A DNA stretch of 64,000 nt from Homalodisca vitripennis. Taxonomy: Eukaryota > Arthropoda > Insecta > Hemiptera > Cicadellidae. The notes beneath the pieces are model-generated. The model had not been told where the DNA came from, did no database searches, and saw only the letters and a list, made by a program, of their open reading frames with translations. A program made the position numbers and the translations under genes. The stretch lies in contig NW_025776251.1 in the NCBI RefSeq assembly GCF_021130785.1, positions 1-64,000 of the forward strand, written 5' to 3'. Positions 33,966 to 46,093 of the stretch are shown in pieces. How positions within the stretch are numbered: the stretch's first letter is position 1; every line of letters starts with the position of its first letter.

Positions 33966-35366
33966 TTAAAATGTGCCTTGGGTTGTTTCAAATTCCGATC
34001 GAAGCAGAAGGTCATCCCCCATCTCATTCTCATCAACTATGGAAAGTTGAGAGGAGCAGGGAGTGGGGGGTGAACCAGTGCTTCCCTTTGATCTCGCCTG
34101 AGCTTTCGTTCGGATTTGGGTCTTAAGTCTCTCTTGGAGAGACTTTCTTTCCTCCGCCGTTTTGGAATGGACATATGGTCGTTCTTTTCCTTTAGCGGGT
34201 GCCACAGACACAGATACTGGCCTAGGAATGGTTCCTGTTTGTTTAGGGGGTCCCTTTGTTACGGGGGCAGAAGTCGTATGACTACTCGCTTGTGTTTGCG
34301 GCAAGGCCTTGGCACTCAACTGCTGCACCAAGGCAGCAACCTGTTGAGTGAGTTCTCGTACCATGCCCTCTAGAGCGGAGCAGGAGGATCACTGTGCGGG
34401 CTGGGCTGGAGGAGCAGAAGCAGCCTGAGAGTAGGAGATGTCTTTTCTTGGAGTTTGTCCAACCCGTCTCCTATACTCCCTACGGGCGTCGCCAAAAGAC
34501 AGTTTTTCTAGTGTTACTAATTTCAATATCTCTTTCTCCTCCAAATAAATCTTGCAACTGCGAGAGCTTGAAGAGTGCTTGCCTTTACAGTTGACACAGT
34601 GCTCTTCTCCGCTTGTGCAATCCTTGTCATTGTGGCCACTTTGACCACATCGGCTACATGTCTCTAAGCCGGTGCATATTTTGCTCGAATGTCCGAAACG
34701 CTGGCATCTGAAACATCTTTGGGGATTTCTGAAGTAAGGTTTAACTTGAAGAGAAAGGTATCCTGCTCTAATCGTGGCTGGTGGGTGAGGGAGGGCGAAG
34801 GTCAAAATGTGACCTGGTGTGGGTGTTAGTACACCATTCTCGACCCTCGTTATTCTCACCACATCAGTGACGAGAGAATCCTTTAACTCTTCCTTCAGTT
34901 CCGCTTCTGAGCAACACAGCATCTCGCGACTGAAAACTATTCCTTTACTGGAATTTAGCGATTCATGAGGCTGTACAGTAATTTCTACCTGATCGTAAAA
35001 ATCTTTCATGGAGAGGAACTTCTGAGCTTGTAGAGCGTTCACCGCCTCAACCAGGATAGTTCCGTTACGAAGTTTCCTGACCGATAACGGCGAACCGCCT
35101 GCTCCGACTAATGCCTTGTTGATCACAAAAGGACTTACTTTGGACAGATTGTCGCTCTCGTTTTTGTGTTTAAACACAAGGAATAGTGGCGTTGGAAGAT
35201 ACTGTTTGTTTGTGTTACTATTACTTAATTTTATTTGCTTATTTTTTTCTTCTCCATCTTCAGATTCTGAAGAGTGGGGACGTTTTTTGTCTAAATCATC
35301 GATTGATTCTCTTATTACTACTCGTGTGTTTTGCCCGTAGGGTAGGGATTCATTGCCCACATCCAT
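33966..35366 (-). pseudogene. I-type ORF1 (Gag-like, three zinc knuckles), one stop
   Basis: ATG at 35364-35366. The N-terminal 325 residues end at an in-frame TGA (34389-34391), and the same frame continues for about 140 residues to the stop at 33966. There is an acidic Lys-rich start, then a central nucleic-acid binding region with CFRCQRFGHSSKIC, CSRCGQSGHNDKDC and CVNCKGKHSSSSRSC, as in I-factor ORF1 proteins. The part after the stop begins near MVRELTQQVAALVQQL, a likely short coiled coil, then a Pro/Thr/Lys-rich tail. The single nonsense codon would give a shortened protein that still keeps all knuckles. Confidence 0.9.
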
Positions 35367-36079
35367 AATTAGTAGTATACCAGCGCATCGTGAGTAAAGG
35401 TGCAGGCCGAGACACCGGGAACGGGTATACCCTAGGGTACCTGTCAGCCGTAGCTTGGCAGGCAGCCCTACCCCAGTTCCCCGGGGCCCGGTGTTATCTC
35501 GTTTAACCGAGCCGGGAATTCACGCACGGCTCGGGCTCGCACGTGGCAACAGAAATCTCCTACATATCTGTCCATTACTCACTTCCTGACCAGGGACCGA
35601 AGTGGCTGGCACCAGGATTCATGTATATTGTTATGCCTCGGCAGAGCTAGCTCACATCAGCCTTCTGCTACTACACAGCCCCGAACACGGGCATGCTCGA
35701 GGATCTGTGTAGCAGTTCCGGCACTCCCAGCAAACAACAACACGACCCAGTCGGGACAGGATTAGGAATTTTCGGTTATATAGGGTGAGGTGCCAGGTTC
35801 GGACAATAGTCTGGCACCAGCTCAGGGGTACGAAAGGTCGCCAACCTTAAAGCGTCCGGGCAGGCCGCTCCCCTACGGAGAAAAATGGAAAAAGAAGATA
35901 GAACGTGGATAGGAAAGAAGTAAGAAAAATGAGGGCTGCACAAAGAAAGAAGAAATGCAGACCATAGAATAGACCCTAATGCGAAGAGAAGGGACACAGG
36001 GTAGGCAGTTTAAGGGATTGGGTAGGAATTGGGAAATGGTTTGGTAGGGGTGGGCAGTTTAACGTCATACCCAGGACGG
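35367..36079 (-). other. I-element 5' leader
   Basis: About 710 bp upstream of ORF1, GC-rich near the gene (GTTCCCCGGGGCCCGG region near 35478-35493) and purine-biased farther out. Internal promoters of I-type elements lie in this region by family knowledge; I cannot point to specific elements. Confidence 0.65.
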
Positions 36080-36112
36080 TTTTTAAATTCTAAAATACCT
36101 GAGTGTCAGAGC
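36080..36112 (+). mobile_element. CR1 ORF2 continuation with right target duplication
   Basis: TTTTTAAATTCT (36080-36091) is the second copy of the I-element target. It runs on with AAAATACCTGAGTGTCAGAGC, matching 26261-26281. This is the other side of the interrupted CR1 copy 1. Confidence 0.85.
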
Positions 36113-36171
36113 ACTTGGAAACTATTCCATAGTGAGAGGGATTCAGGATTTATGGCTGGGTTCTCCGATTC
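36113..36171 (-). repeat. Inverted last-exon tail, second copy
   Basis: Identical in layout to 26282-26340: reverse complement of the last-exon end joined to Jockey sequence. The shared junctions show that the whole block was duplicated after it formed. Confidence 0.88.
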
Positions 36172-36855
36172 AGTGCCCCACCGCCTACTGCCTGCTGTTC
36201 CCACACCGGGGATCGAGGTCACTCGAGTAGCGGTTCACTTCAACGGAGCTGAGCTCGAGATCGCCTCGATCTACAATCCGCCACGGAGGACGCTGAAGCC
36301 GCAATGCCTGGAAAACCTGCTGCGGCCTGGCTTTCCTGCACTTGCGGCAGAGGACTTGAACGCCAAGCACTTGGACTGGGGATGCCGGAGCAACAACGCC
36401 GCCGGGAGAGGCCTCAAACGATTCTTGGAAGGCCACCAACACGTTCAACTACTGGCCCCTGACGAACCCACCCACTTCCACTACAACACACGACACCATC
36501 CAGACATCCTTGACGTTGGACTAGCCGGATCACTTCACGGACACATCGAGGTATTTGCCGTGTCTGACCTCTCGTCAGACCATGTGCCAGTTATCTTCGA
36601 CCTGCCAGACGGCGGAGCGCCAGTCTACCCTCCGGCGCGCCACACCAGGGTAAACTGGCACAAGTACGGCAACTACCTCGCCGACAGACCTCGGCCTCCA
36701 CCAACTCCTGCCGAATCACCAGACCAGCTAGACCAACAAGTACTAGCACTGATCACCACTCTCCAGGAAGCAGTGACCATCTCCTCGTCCCCTCTCTCAC
36801 GGAAGGAACTCCATCCACCACTTCCTTAGCACCTGAGAGTGGAGATTCGACCTGG
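36172..36855 (+). pseudogene. Jockey-type endonuclease fragment, copy B
   Basis: Near-identical to copy A at 26341. It keeps Gln where copy A has a stop, so the endonuclease region reads through SSDHVPVIFDLPD and the linker, but stops at TAG 36827-36829 where copy A has GAG. The two copies thus carry different single nonsense changes acquired after duplication. RT is absent. The long frame entering from 36029 starts in I-element leader sequence and is not a gene start. Confidence 0.88.
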
Positions 36856-37185
36856 GTGTGGAATTTCTTAGTATTTAATTTTAACCCTAGAACACTTATG
36901 TATCGTAAAAATGACGACTCACCATTTGCAAAAATGCCACACCCACCATCAGAGTCAAGGTCACGCCCCCCTCTCCACAGTACCTTCCCCACTCCAATAG
37001 ACTAGCTCAGTCGCAAAGTAGCCGTGTCCAACAGGTCACTTGCTTCTTTGTTGTTCCGAGTTCGCGTCGTAAATCTGACGATACATAAGTGATGGTGTAA
37101 CTTTTATCCTTAGTTGATCATAGTTTGTTTTTCATTAGATTTTAGTGCGTGTGTTTAGATTTTTAGTTTTTGTGATTTTCTCACA

Positions 37186-39202
37186 ATGGATGAAGACTAT
37201 GAGCGTATGACTAATCAAATAAGACAATACCTGGAAGAGTCTAGTGACGAGGAAACTCATCGTTCTTCCAATGACAGTGGAAGTGACAATGAGGATCAAT
37301 GTGAAGTTGATGACGTAGAGGACACAGATGTGAACGATATAGACACAGATGAAACCTACTTTCCACCAGAAAAAGGCCTCAGAGTTTACGAGAGTGAATC
37401 AGAGTCAGACAGTGACAATGAGGTGAAACGTAAGAAGAAGAAAAGGCGTAAGTCTAATATTGAGCTTCCATCAACATCTACCGCACAGCAAGTATGTAGG
37501 CCTAGATCTAACCTTTCAGCACAGCCCAATGCTGACCTTTCAACTTATGATGATAGTGCCAACGATTTGACTGAATATAACATCTTGCCTGATGCTGTAC
37601 CTGAAAATGCGTCAGATCCCGATGCAGATTCCAACCAAACACAATTTACAGTAGATTCAAATATTTTTATTCCTAAAGCTACTATTATTAGAGCTAAGAA
37701 CAAGCATGTGTGGCACACTAAACCGCAGCCTACGAATGCTCGTACTCCAATGAGAAACATTGTGCTCTCGAAACGTGATGTTGTAGGAACCGCCCGTGGA
37801 TCTGTACTGCCTCTATCAAGTTTTCTTGAAATATTTGATGAAGCCATGATAAGTAAAGTTCTGCTCCACACAAATGAAGAAATGGATCGACTTAGAACTA
37901 ATTACAGAAATCAGGCAGTAAATACAATACAACCTATAGGTATGCAAGAGATGAACGCGTTTCTTGGTATTTTGGTGAACTCTGCATGATCTCATGATAA
38001 TCATTTAGCTGCCAGAGAAATGTTTGACAGTGTATGGGGTGATTCCCGGTACAAATGTACCATGACCTGTGATCGTTTTGAATTTATTGTGCTGTCACTC
38101 CGTTTTGACAATAGAGCCACACGTGAGGAACGCAAAATGACGGATCCTTTCGCTCTAATTAGAGAGCTATGGGAAGCATTTGTCGGAAACTGCAGAACAA
38201 AATACAAACCTGGTAGTTACGTAACAGTGGACGAGCAGCTCTTAGCCTTCAGAGGAAAATGCCCATTTAGGATGTATATTCCTAATAAACCGGCTAAATA
38301 TGGGATCAAAATTGTTCTATGTTGTGACACCACCACCTATTATGTGGTCGATGGAACACCCTACTTAGGAAAAAAAAACTCCAACACAAGGGCAGTCTGC
38401 AGCTGATTATTTCGTGAAAACTGTGACTAGAAGCATTCATGGATCTAATAGAAGTGTTACCACCGACAACTGGTTCACAAATGTACCACTTGCTGAGGAA
38501 CTCCTGCAACAGCCTTACAATCTAACCACAATAGGGACAATCCGTATAAAAAGAAAGGGTGTTCCAAAGGAACTTGCCAACAGAAAAGAACGGCCAGTTG
38601 GTTCTTCCATGTTTCTTTTTGACAAGGAGAAAACTTTGGTTTCCTACAAACCAAAAACCAATAAGGTCGTTGTTTTGCTATCTACTATGCACTCTGGCAT
38701 GAATCTGAATCAGGAAACCAAAAAACCTGAAATCATTCATGGGTACAATGCCACAAAAGAAGCAGTGGACACGCTTGACAAGATGTGCGGGGACATGTCC
38801 TGCAGCAGAAAAACACGTCGTTGGCCACTCTGCGTGTTTTACGGAATGTTGAACATTGCTTTTGTGAACTCCTACGTCATTTATTGCATGAACAACATAC
38901 GTTTGGGTCACAAACCAATGAAAAGAAAGCTCTTCATGAAGGAATTGTGCAAGCAATTGACAGAACCACATATGAGAACCCGACTTCAAACGCCCAATCT
39001 GAGGAAGGAAACAAAAATCCAAATGTGTGAAATTCTTGGAATACCGAACACCCCCGAAATTCCGAGAGGACCAGGACCACGGAAAACATGCCTTTACTGC
39101 CCAGCAGCACTAAGACGCATGACGACAACTTACTGCGGTCATTGCAATCACCCAATATGTGCTCAACACCGAGCAACCTGCTGCGTGGAGTGTGACACAT
39201 AA
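37186..39202 (+). pseudogene. piggyBac-type transposase, two lesions
   Basis: Transposase that excises and inserts at TTAA through a DDD catalytic triad. ATG at 37186 follows CACA. The acidic Ser/Asp/Glu N-terminus (about residues 1-75) is followed by a basic KRKKKKRRK patch near residue 85. Catalytic Asp codons lie at 38230-38232 (VTVDEQLLAF), 38465-38467 (TTDNWFTN) and 38768-38770 (AVDTLDKM). The C-terminal cysteine-rich zinc domain includes CLYC, CGHC and CCVEC and ends at TAA. Lesions: an in-frame TGA at 37987-37989, and a run of nine A near 38370 where eight would keep the frame. The protein would be about 672 residues, a usual length. Either lesion could be a sequencing error, especially the A run. 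Confidence 0.92.
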
Positions 39203-39593
39203 CTTTTCAATGATGCACCTAACAGAGACAACAACCTAAAAACGGTACAACATTTAAAAAATCTTATTTCATTCCTTTTTTACTTTGTATTCTGCTGCTT
39301 ATTATTCAATAAAAAAAATTTTGTACATGACTTTTTGCCTCACTTTATAAACATGTTTTCCCATTTTTTTATAAAAACATAGTATCTTTTAATGTTTTTT
39401 CCTCTTTTTTGGTAATGAGTTTTTATGTTCTTAAAATTATTTCTCAAACGCCAGAGAGTTGGTTAACAAGATTTAAATATTATAAATACAGAAAAGTAAC
39501 TATTAGGAAGATTTAAAAAAAATGCTTCCGAGTCGTAAAATTTACTACACATAAGTGATCGTGTGACAAAAAAACCACATAAGTAATCTAGGG
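39203..39593 (+). other. piggyBac 3' noncoding end
   Basis: AT-rich, with AATAAA at 39308-39313 as a likely polyadenylation signal, and the right subterminal motif before the inverted repeat. No other gene seen. Confidence 0.7.
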
Positions 39594-39687
39594 TTAAATT
39601 CAGATTAATTGATTAGTCTTTAAAACTGTGTCTTTGTTTAGTTGTTTATAAACTGAGTTTAGATAAATAAATACTGTTTCATTTCAG

Positions 39688-40858
39688 GAGTACTACAATA
39701 GAACAGAATTTCAAATTCATAGACGCATATCACAATTGGGAATTTGGGGACGGAGATGAACCGCGGTCTGAGCGCCGAAAGCGTGTAAAGGATTACGTGT
39801 TTTATAGGTAAACAATTATTGAAGTAAATTCTCTGTTTAATGACGATAGAAGGTTTGAAAGAATATGGTCTCGAACATTAACCATCATTATATGTTACTA
39901 ATTGTTTAACACAACTTTTAGAGAATTGAAATCAATTCTTTTCTGCAGATGATGATATAACATATAACGATGGAAGTAAATGTTCAATTACATATAACCT
40001 AACCGTTATGTCTAGTTAGAGGAATGCATGTGTGACTTGTAACTTGAAATTTCTGAGTCAATACCTGGTTTCATATTGTACCAAGGCGGTAATAATATAA
40101 TGCTGTATTATATTATCATTTCATTCAGATTATAGATACAATAAATGAGTAAAATTATCGGTCTGTAAAAATAAAAAACCTAAGTAGGCATTCAGTTGGT
40201 TTTAATATGTGTATAGATAGTAAGTGCGCGCAGGCATTTCACTCTAAGATTTCGAACTACAAGTAACTGTATAGTAGATATAGTAGGTTATAATATTATA
40301 TGTATAGATAGAAATTTCAAACTATAAGTAACTGTACAGTATAAAGGTTATAATATGTGTATGTGTATAGAAAGTACACACGTACACACACACACACACG
40401 CACACAAGTGCATATACGAGTAGACTTTATCTATGAGCAGTTTTTGCTGAATTTATTCCCTATAGATTACTTAACTTTGAGAAAACAATTATTTTGATGG
40501 ATAAGCCACGTAATGCCTTAGTTTGAACTTCTTCCCAATTGTGTTACTCCCTCTTATACTGTCTACTCCGGTTATACTATTGGTGCTGATAGATCCTTTC
40601 ATGAGTTAAGCACTGTCGGATATACCATTCATGAATGAATAACCTTTTGTTTATACTGAAATTACTGATATTTTGTGTTTTTCCAGTGCTAACTCCAGTC
40701 CTGACAAGCTGGAGTTGGTATCTCGCCTGAGACTTCCTACAGTGCGGCAGTTTAAAGAGAAGATTAAATCCATCCCTAACCATGCCTGTGGTTCGGACCA
40801 CATCCACATATCCTGTACCTTCAAGTGGAGAATCGGAGAACACTGCCATAAATCCTGA
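39688..40858 (+). pseudogene. EEP C-terminal two-exon unit 1 (Angel/CCR4-like)
   Basis: Exon 39688-39807 (acceptor ATTTCAG, donor AG|GTAAAC) encodes TIEQNFKFIDAYHNWEF..KRVKDYVFY with two bases left over. Exon 40687-40858 (acceptor TTTTTCCAG) starts with one base, so the joined codon is AGT (Ser), giving DYVFY-S-ANS. The rest reads LELVSRLRLPT, IPNHACGSDHIHISCTFKW and ends at TGA. In EEP nucleases of the CCR4/Angel/Nocturnin/PDE12 group the C-terminus has a DYIFYS-type strand and a catalytic SDH; spacing and the LARL/SRLRLP-like segment favour Angel. Catalytic N-terminal exons are absent from the window, so this is a gene fragment. A functional role as an alternative 3' end is untested. Confidence 0.68.
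40384..40399. repeat. Short CA tract in the unit intron
   Basis: Eight or so CA repeats. The equivalent tract recurs in each 2.1 kb unit (near 42525, 44655, 46795, 48930, 51065 and 53200). Confidence 0.85.
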
Positions 40859-41423
40859 ATCCCTCTCACTATGGAATAGTTTCCAAGTTAATATGAATTG
40901 TACTTAGATAAAAAACCGAAAGTTAAAATGAAAGCCACTGAGTTTGTTACAGCCATAGATGTATGAATTATTGTATTGTATTGTATTGTAAAATTTACTG
41001 TTTTTTTAATATAAAAATGTAGAATATATTTATTACTTTATTGTTATGTTGTATTATTTATTTGATTGATGCTGTTATAAATGTTTTTGTATGCTGGTTA
41101 ACTATTCCTTGTTAAATTATTTTTGTAATGTTTGATTATTTTTATTACGTTTAAATTGTTATATTGTAAAATTTACTGTTTGTTGAATATAAAATGCCGA
41201 ATAGATTTACACTTTATTATTAAGTTCTATTATTTATTTGATTGATACTGCTATAAATGTTTTTTTTATGTTGGTTAATTACTCCTTGTTAGATAATTTA
41301 TATAATATATTTATTAAATAACTGTAAACTAATTACTAATGATTGTTAAGTTTTTAAAGTTTATTGTTAAGTTAGTAAGAAACAACTGAAGTATTAAATA
41401 ACTCATGGAACTGCCAGTCAACA

Positions 41424-41705
41424 GTTAGATTTAAAAGGCTATGAATACACACTTTTTGGCAGATTTCCTTGATCTTGGCAACAAGGTAAACTCAAGATTG
41501 ACGTAGAATATTATAATTTTATTTCAGTCGAACCAGAATACAGGATTAAGCATAAGAAATTGCGTGCGAGGCCACGGGTAACTGCTAGTCTTTAAAGAAA
41601 TGTTAGTATAAATACAGATGTAAAACCCGTTTTATCTAATGTATTAACAACCTGAAGCGAGGAGTCCTGAAACCAACAACAGATTCGTTTTATAGTATAA
41701 ATTAG
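41424..41705. repeat. About 280 bp segment specific to 2.1 kb units
   Basis: Starts at TTAGATTTAAAAGGCTATG, where units depart from the left-array type after CAGTCAACAG, and ends before GTGTGGAATTTC. It contains GCGTGCGAGGCCACGGGTAA followed by CTGCTAGT. This resembles 3' ends of RTE-like LINEs or related SINEs in insects as I recall them, so it may be an old retroelement end. It recurs near 43553, 45692, 47829, 49964, 52100 and 54231. Confidence 0.5.
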
Positions 41706-41825
41706 GGTGTGGAATTTCTTAGTATTTAATTTTAAATTTAGATTAATCGATTAATCTTTAAAACTGTGTTTTTGTTTAGTTGTTTATAAACTGAGTTTAG
41801 ATAAATAAATACTGTTTCATTTCAG

Positions 41826-42996
41826 GAGTACTACAATAGAACAGAATTTCAAATTCATAGACGCATACCACAATTGGGAATTTGGGGACGGAGATGAACC
41901 GCGGTCTGAGCGCCGAAAGCGTGTAAAGGATTACGTGTTTTATAGGTAAACAATTATTGAAGTAAATTCTCTGTTTAATGACGATAGAAGGTTTGAAAGA
42001 ATATGGTCTCGAACATTAACCATCATTATATGTTACTAATTGTTTAACACAACTTTTAGAGAATTGAAATCAATTCTTTTCTGCAGATGATGATATAACA
42101 TATAACGATGGAAGTAAATGTTCAATTACATATAACCTAACCGTTATGTCTAGTTAGAGGAATGCATGTGTGACTTGTAACTTGAAATTTCTGAGTCGAT
42201 ACCTGGTTTCATATTGTACCAATGCGGTAATAATATATTGCAGTATTATATTATCATTTCATTCAGATTATAGATACAATAAATGAGTAAAATTATCGGT
42301 CTGTAAAAATAAAAAACCTAAGTAGGCATTCAGTTGGTTTTAATATGTGTATAGATAGTAAGTGCGCGCAGGCATTTCACTCTAAGATTTCGAACTACAA
42401 GTAACTGTATAGTAGATATAGTAGGTTATAATATTATATGTATAGATAGAAATTTCAAACTATAAGTAACTGTACAGTATAAAGGTTATAATATTTGTGT
42501 ATGTGTATAGAAAGTACACACGTACACACACACACACGCACACAAGTGTATATACGAGTAGACTTTATCTATGAGCAGTTTTTGCTGAATTTATTCCCTA
42601 TAGATTACTTAACTTTGAGAAAACAATTATTTTGATGGATAAGCCACGTAATGCCTTAGTTTGAACTTCTTCCCAATTGTGTTATTCCCTCTTATACTGT
42701 CTACTCCGGTTATACTATTGGTGCTGATAGATCCTTTCATGAGTTAAGCACTGTCGGATATACCATTCATGAATGAATAACCTTTTGTTTATACTGAAAT
42801 TACTGATATTTTGTGTTTTTCCAGTGCTAACTCCAGTCCTGACAAGCTGGAGTTGGTATCTCGCCTGAGACTTCCTACAGTGCGACAGTTTAAAGAGAAG
42901 ATTAAATCCATCCCTAACCATGCCTGTGGTTCGGACCACATCCACATATCCTGTCCCTTCAAGTGGAGAATCGGAGAACACTGCCATAAATCCTGA
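41826..42996 (+). pseudogene. EEP two-exon unit 2
   Basis: Exons 41826-41945 and 42825-42996, both open with good splice sites. TAT to TAC in the first exon and CGG to CGA in the second are synonymous; CTFKW becomes CPFKW. Confidence 0.65.
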
Positions 42997-43957
42997 ATCC
43001 CTCTCACTATGGAATAGTTTCCAAGTTAATATGAATTGTACTTAGATAAAAAACCGAAAGTTAAAATGAAAGCCACTGAGTTTGTTACAGCCATAGATGT
43101 ATGAATTATTGTATTGTATTGTAAAATTTACTGTTTTTTTAATATAAAAATGTAGAATATATTTATTCTTTATTGTTATGTTGTATTATTTATTTGATTG
43201 ATGCTGTTATAAATGTTTTTGTATGCTGGTTAACTATTCCTTGTTAAATTATTTTTGTAATGTTTGATTATTTTTATTACGATTAAATTGTTATATTGTA
43301 AAATTTACTGTTTGTTGAATATAAAATGACGAATAGATTTACACTTTATTATTAAGTTCTATTATTTATTTGATTGATACTGCTATACATGTTTTTTTTA
43401 TGTTGGTTAATTACACCTTGTTAGATAATTTATATAATATATTTATTAAATAACTGTAAACTAATTACTAACGATTGTTAAGTTTTTAAAGTTTATTGTT
43501 AAGTTAGTAAGAAACAACTGAAGTATTAAATAACTCATGGAACTGCTAGTCAACAGTTAGATTTAAAAGGCTATGAATACACACTTTTTGGCAGATTTCC
43601 TTGATCTTGGCAACAAGGTAAACTCAAGATTGACGTAGAATATTATAATTTTATTTCAGTCGAACCAGAATACAGGATTAAGCATGAGAAATTGCGTGCG
43701 AGGCCACGGGTAACTGCTAGTCTTTAAAGAAATGTTAGTATAAATACAGATGTAAAACCCGTTTTATCTAATGTATTAACAACCTGAAGCGAGGAGTCCT
43801 GAAACCAACAACAGATTCGTTTTATAGTATAAATTAGTGTGTGGAATTTCTTAGTATTTAATTTTAAATTTAGATTAATTGATTAGTCTTTAAAACTGTG
43901 TCTTTGTTTAGTTGTTTATAAACTGAGTTTAGATAAATAAATACTGTTTCATTTCAG

Positions 43958-45129
43958 GAGTACTACAATAGAACAGAATTTCAAATTCATAGACGCATAC
44001 CACAATTGGGAATTTGGGGACGGAGATGAACCGCGGTCTGAGCGCCGAAAGCGTGTAAAGGATTACGTGTTTTATAGGTAAACAATTATTGAAGTAAATT
44101 CTCTGTTTAATGACGATAGAAGGTTTGAAAGAATATGGTCTCGAACATTAACCATCATTATATGTTACTAATTGTTTAACACAACTTTTAGAGAATTGAA
44201 ATCAATTCTTTTCTGCAGATGATGATATAAACATATAACGATGGAAGTAAATGTTCAATTACATATAACCTAACCGTTATGTCTAGTTAGAGGAATGCAT
44301 GTGTGACTTGTAACTTGAAATTTCTGAGTCAATACCTGGTTTCATATTGTACCAAGGCGGTAATAATATAATGCTGTATTATATTATCATTTCATTCAGA
44401 TTATAGATACAATAAATGAGTAAAATTATCGGTCTGTAAAAATAAAAAACCTAAGTAGGCATTCAGTTGGTTTTAATATGTGTATAGATAGTAAGTGCGC
44501 GCAGGCATTTCACTCTAAGATTTCGAACTACAAGTAACTGTATAGTAGATATAGTAGGTTATAATATTATATGTATAGATAGAAATTTCAAACTATAAGT
44601 AACTGTACAGTATAAAGGTTATAATATTTGTGTATGTGTATAGAAAGTACACACGTACACACACACACACGCACACAAGTGTATATACGAGTAGACTTTA
44701 TCTATGAGCAGTTTTTGCTGAATTTATTCCCTATAGATTACTTAACTTTGAGAAAACAATTATTTTGATGGATAAGCCACGTAATGCCTTAGTTTGAACT
44801 TCTTCCCAATTGTGTTATTCCCTCTTATACTGTCTACTCCGGTTATACTATTGGTGCTGATAGATCCTTTCATGAGTTAAGCACTGTCGGATATACCATT
44901 CATGAATGAATAACCTTTTGTTTATACTGAAATTACTGATATTTTGTGTTTTTCCAGTGCTAACTCCAGTCCTGACAAGCTGGAGTTGGTATCTCGCCTG
45001 AGACTTCCTACAGTGCGACAGTTTAAAGAGAAGATTAAATCCATCCCTAACCATGCCTGTGGTTCGGACCACATCCTCATATCCTGTCCCTTCAAGTGGA
45101 GAATCGGAGAACACTGCCATAAATCCTGA
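43958..45129 (+). pseudogene. EEP two-exon unit 3
   Basis: Exons 43958-44077 and 44958-45129, open. It has SDHILISCPFKW, intermediate between SDHLLIS and SDHIHIS. An extra A in ATGATATAAACAT lies in the intron. Confidence 0.65.
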
Positions 45130-46093
45130 ATCCCTCTCACTATGGAATAGTTTCCAAGTTAATATGAATTGTACTTAGATAAAAAACCGAAAGTTAAAAT
45201 GAAAGCCACTGAGTTTGTTACAGCCATAGATGTATGAATTATTGTATTGTATTGTAAAATTTACTGTTTTTTTAATATAAAAATGTAGAATATATTTATT
45301 CTTTATTGTTATGTTGTATTATTTATTTGATTGATGCTGTTATAAATGTTTTTGTATGCTGGTTAACTATTCCTTGTTAAATTATTTTTGTAATGTTTGA
45401 TTATTTTTATTACGATTAAATTGTTATATTGTAAAATTTACTGTTTGTTGAATATAAAATGACGAATAGATTTACACTTTATTATTAAGTTCTATTATTT
45501 ATTTGATTGATACTGCTATACATGTTTTTTTTATGTTGGTTAATTACACCTTGTTAGATAATTTATATAATATATTTATTATTAAATAACTGTAAACTAA
45601 TTACTAACGATTGTTAAGTTTTTAAAGTTTATTGTTAAGTTAGTAAGAAACAACTGAAGTATTAAATAACTCATGGAACTGCCAGTCAACAGTTAGATTT
45701 AAAAGGCTATGAATACACACTTTTTGGCAGATTTCCTTGATCTTGGCAACAAGGTAAACTCAAGATTGACGTAGAATATTATAATTTTATTTCAGTCGAA
45801 CCAGAATACAGGATTAAGCATAAGAAATTGCGTGCGAGGCCACGGGTAACTGCTAGTCTTTAAAGAAATGTTAGTATAAATACAGATGTAAAACCCGTTT
45901 TATCTAATGTATTAACAACCTGAAGCGAGGAGTCCTGAAACCAACAACAGATTCGTTTTATAGTATAAATTAGTGTGTGGAATTTCTTAGTATTTAATTT
46001 TAAATTTAGATTAATTGATTAGTCTTTAAAACTGTGTCTTTGTTTAGTTGTTTATAAACTGAGTTTAGATAAATAAATACTGTTTCATTTCAG

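Larger units (their letters stand above)
29827..36079 (-). mobile_element. I-type non-LTR retrotransposon, near full length
   Basis: 6253 bp element read from right to left. Its poly(A) tail appears as about 24 T at 29827-29850, and it is flanked by a 12-13 bp target duplication. It contains ORF1 with three zinc knuckles and ORF2 with endonuclease, RT, RNase H and a C-terminal zinc motif. The RNase H domain separates the I group from CR1 and Jockey. The long 5' leader and intact ORF2 suggest a fairly young insertion. Two defects probably inactivate it: a stop in ORF1 and a changed RT catalytic motif. Confidence 0.95.
36885..39593 (+). mobile_element. piggyBac-type DNA transposon, nearly intact
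   Basis: 2709 bp element flanked by TTAA at 36881-36884 and 39594-39597. Terminal inverted repeats: CCCTAGAACACTTATGT on the left, CCCTAGATTACTTATGT as the complement of the right end. The duplicated block at about 27043-27055 shows the uninterrupted TTTTAAATTCAG site. A subterminal motif ACATAAGTGAT(G/C)GTGT occurs inside the left region near 37085 and near the right end at about 39550. The gene at 37186-39202 has only two defects. Unrelated in ends and sequence to the element at 6971. Confidence 0.96.

Noticed and set aside
30341..34594. Several plus-strand frames of 66-101 residues within the I element
   Set aside because: All lie antisense to the intact ORF2 or ORF1 and lack any family motif.
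36029..36171. Upstream extension of the Jockey copy B frame (MGNGLVGVGS..)
   Set aside because: This is antisense I-element leader read through the target duplication.
41480..41525. A 42 bp intron-like GTAAAC...TTTCAG in each 2.1 kb unit
   Set aside because: Too short for a typical intron and the flanking frames show no family; it sits in a probable retroelement tail.
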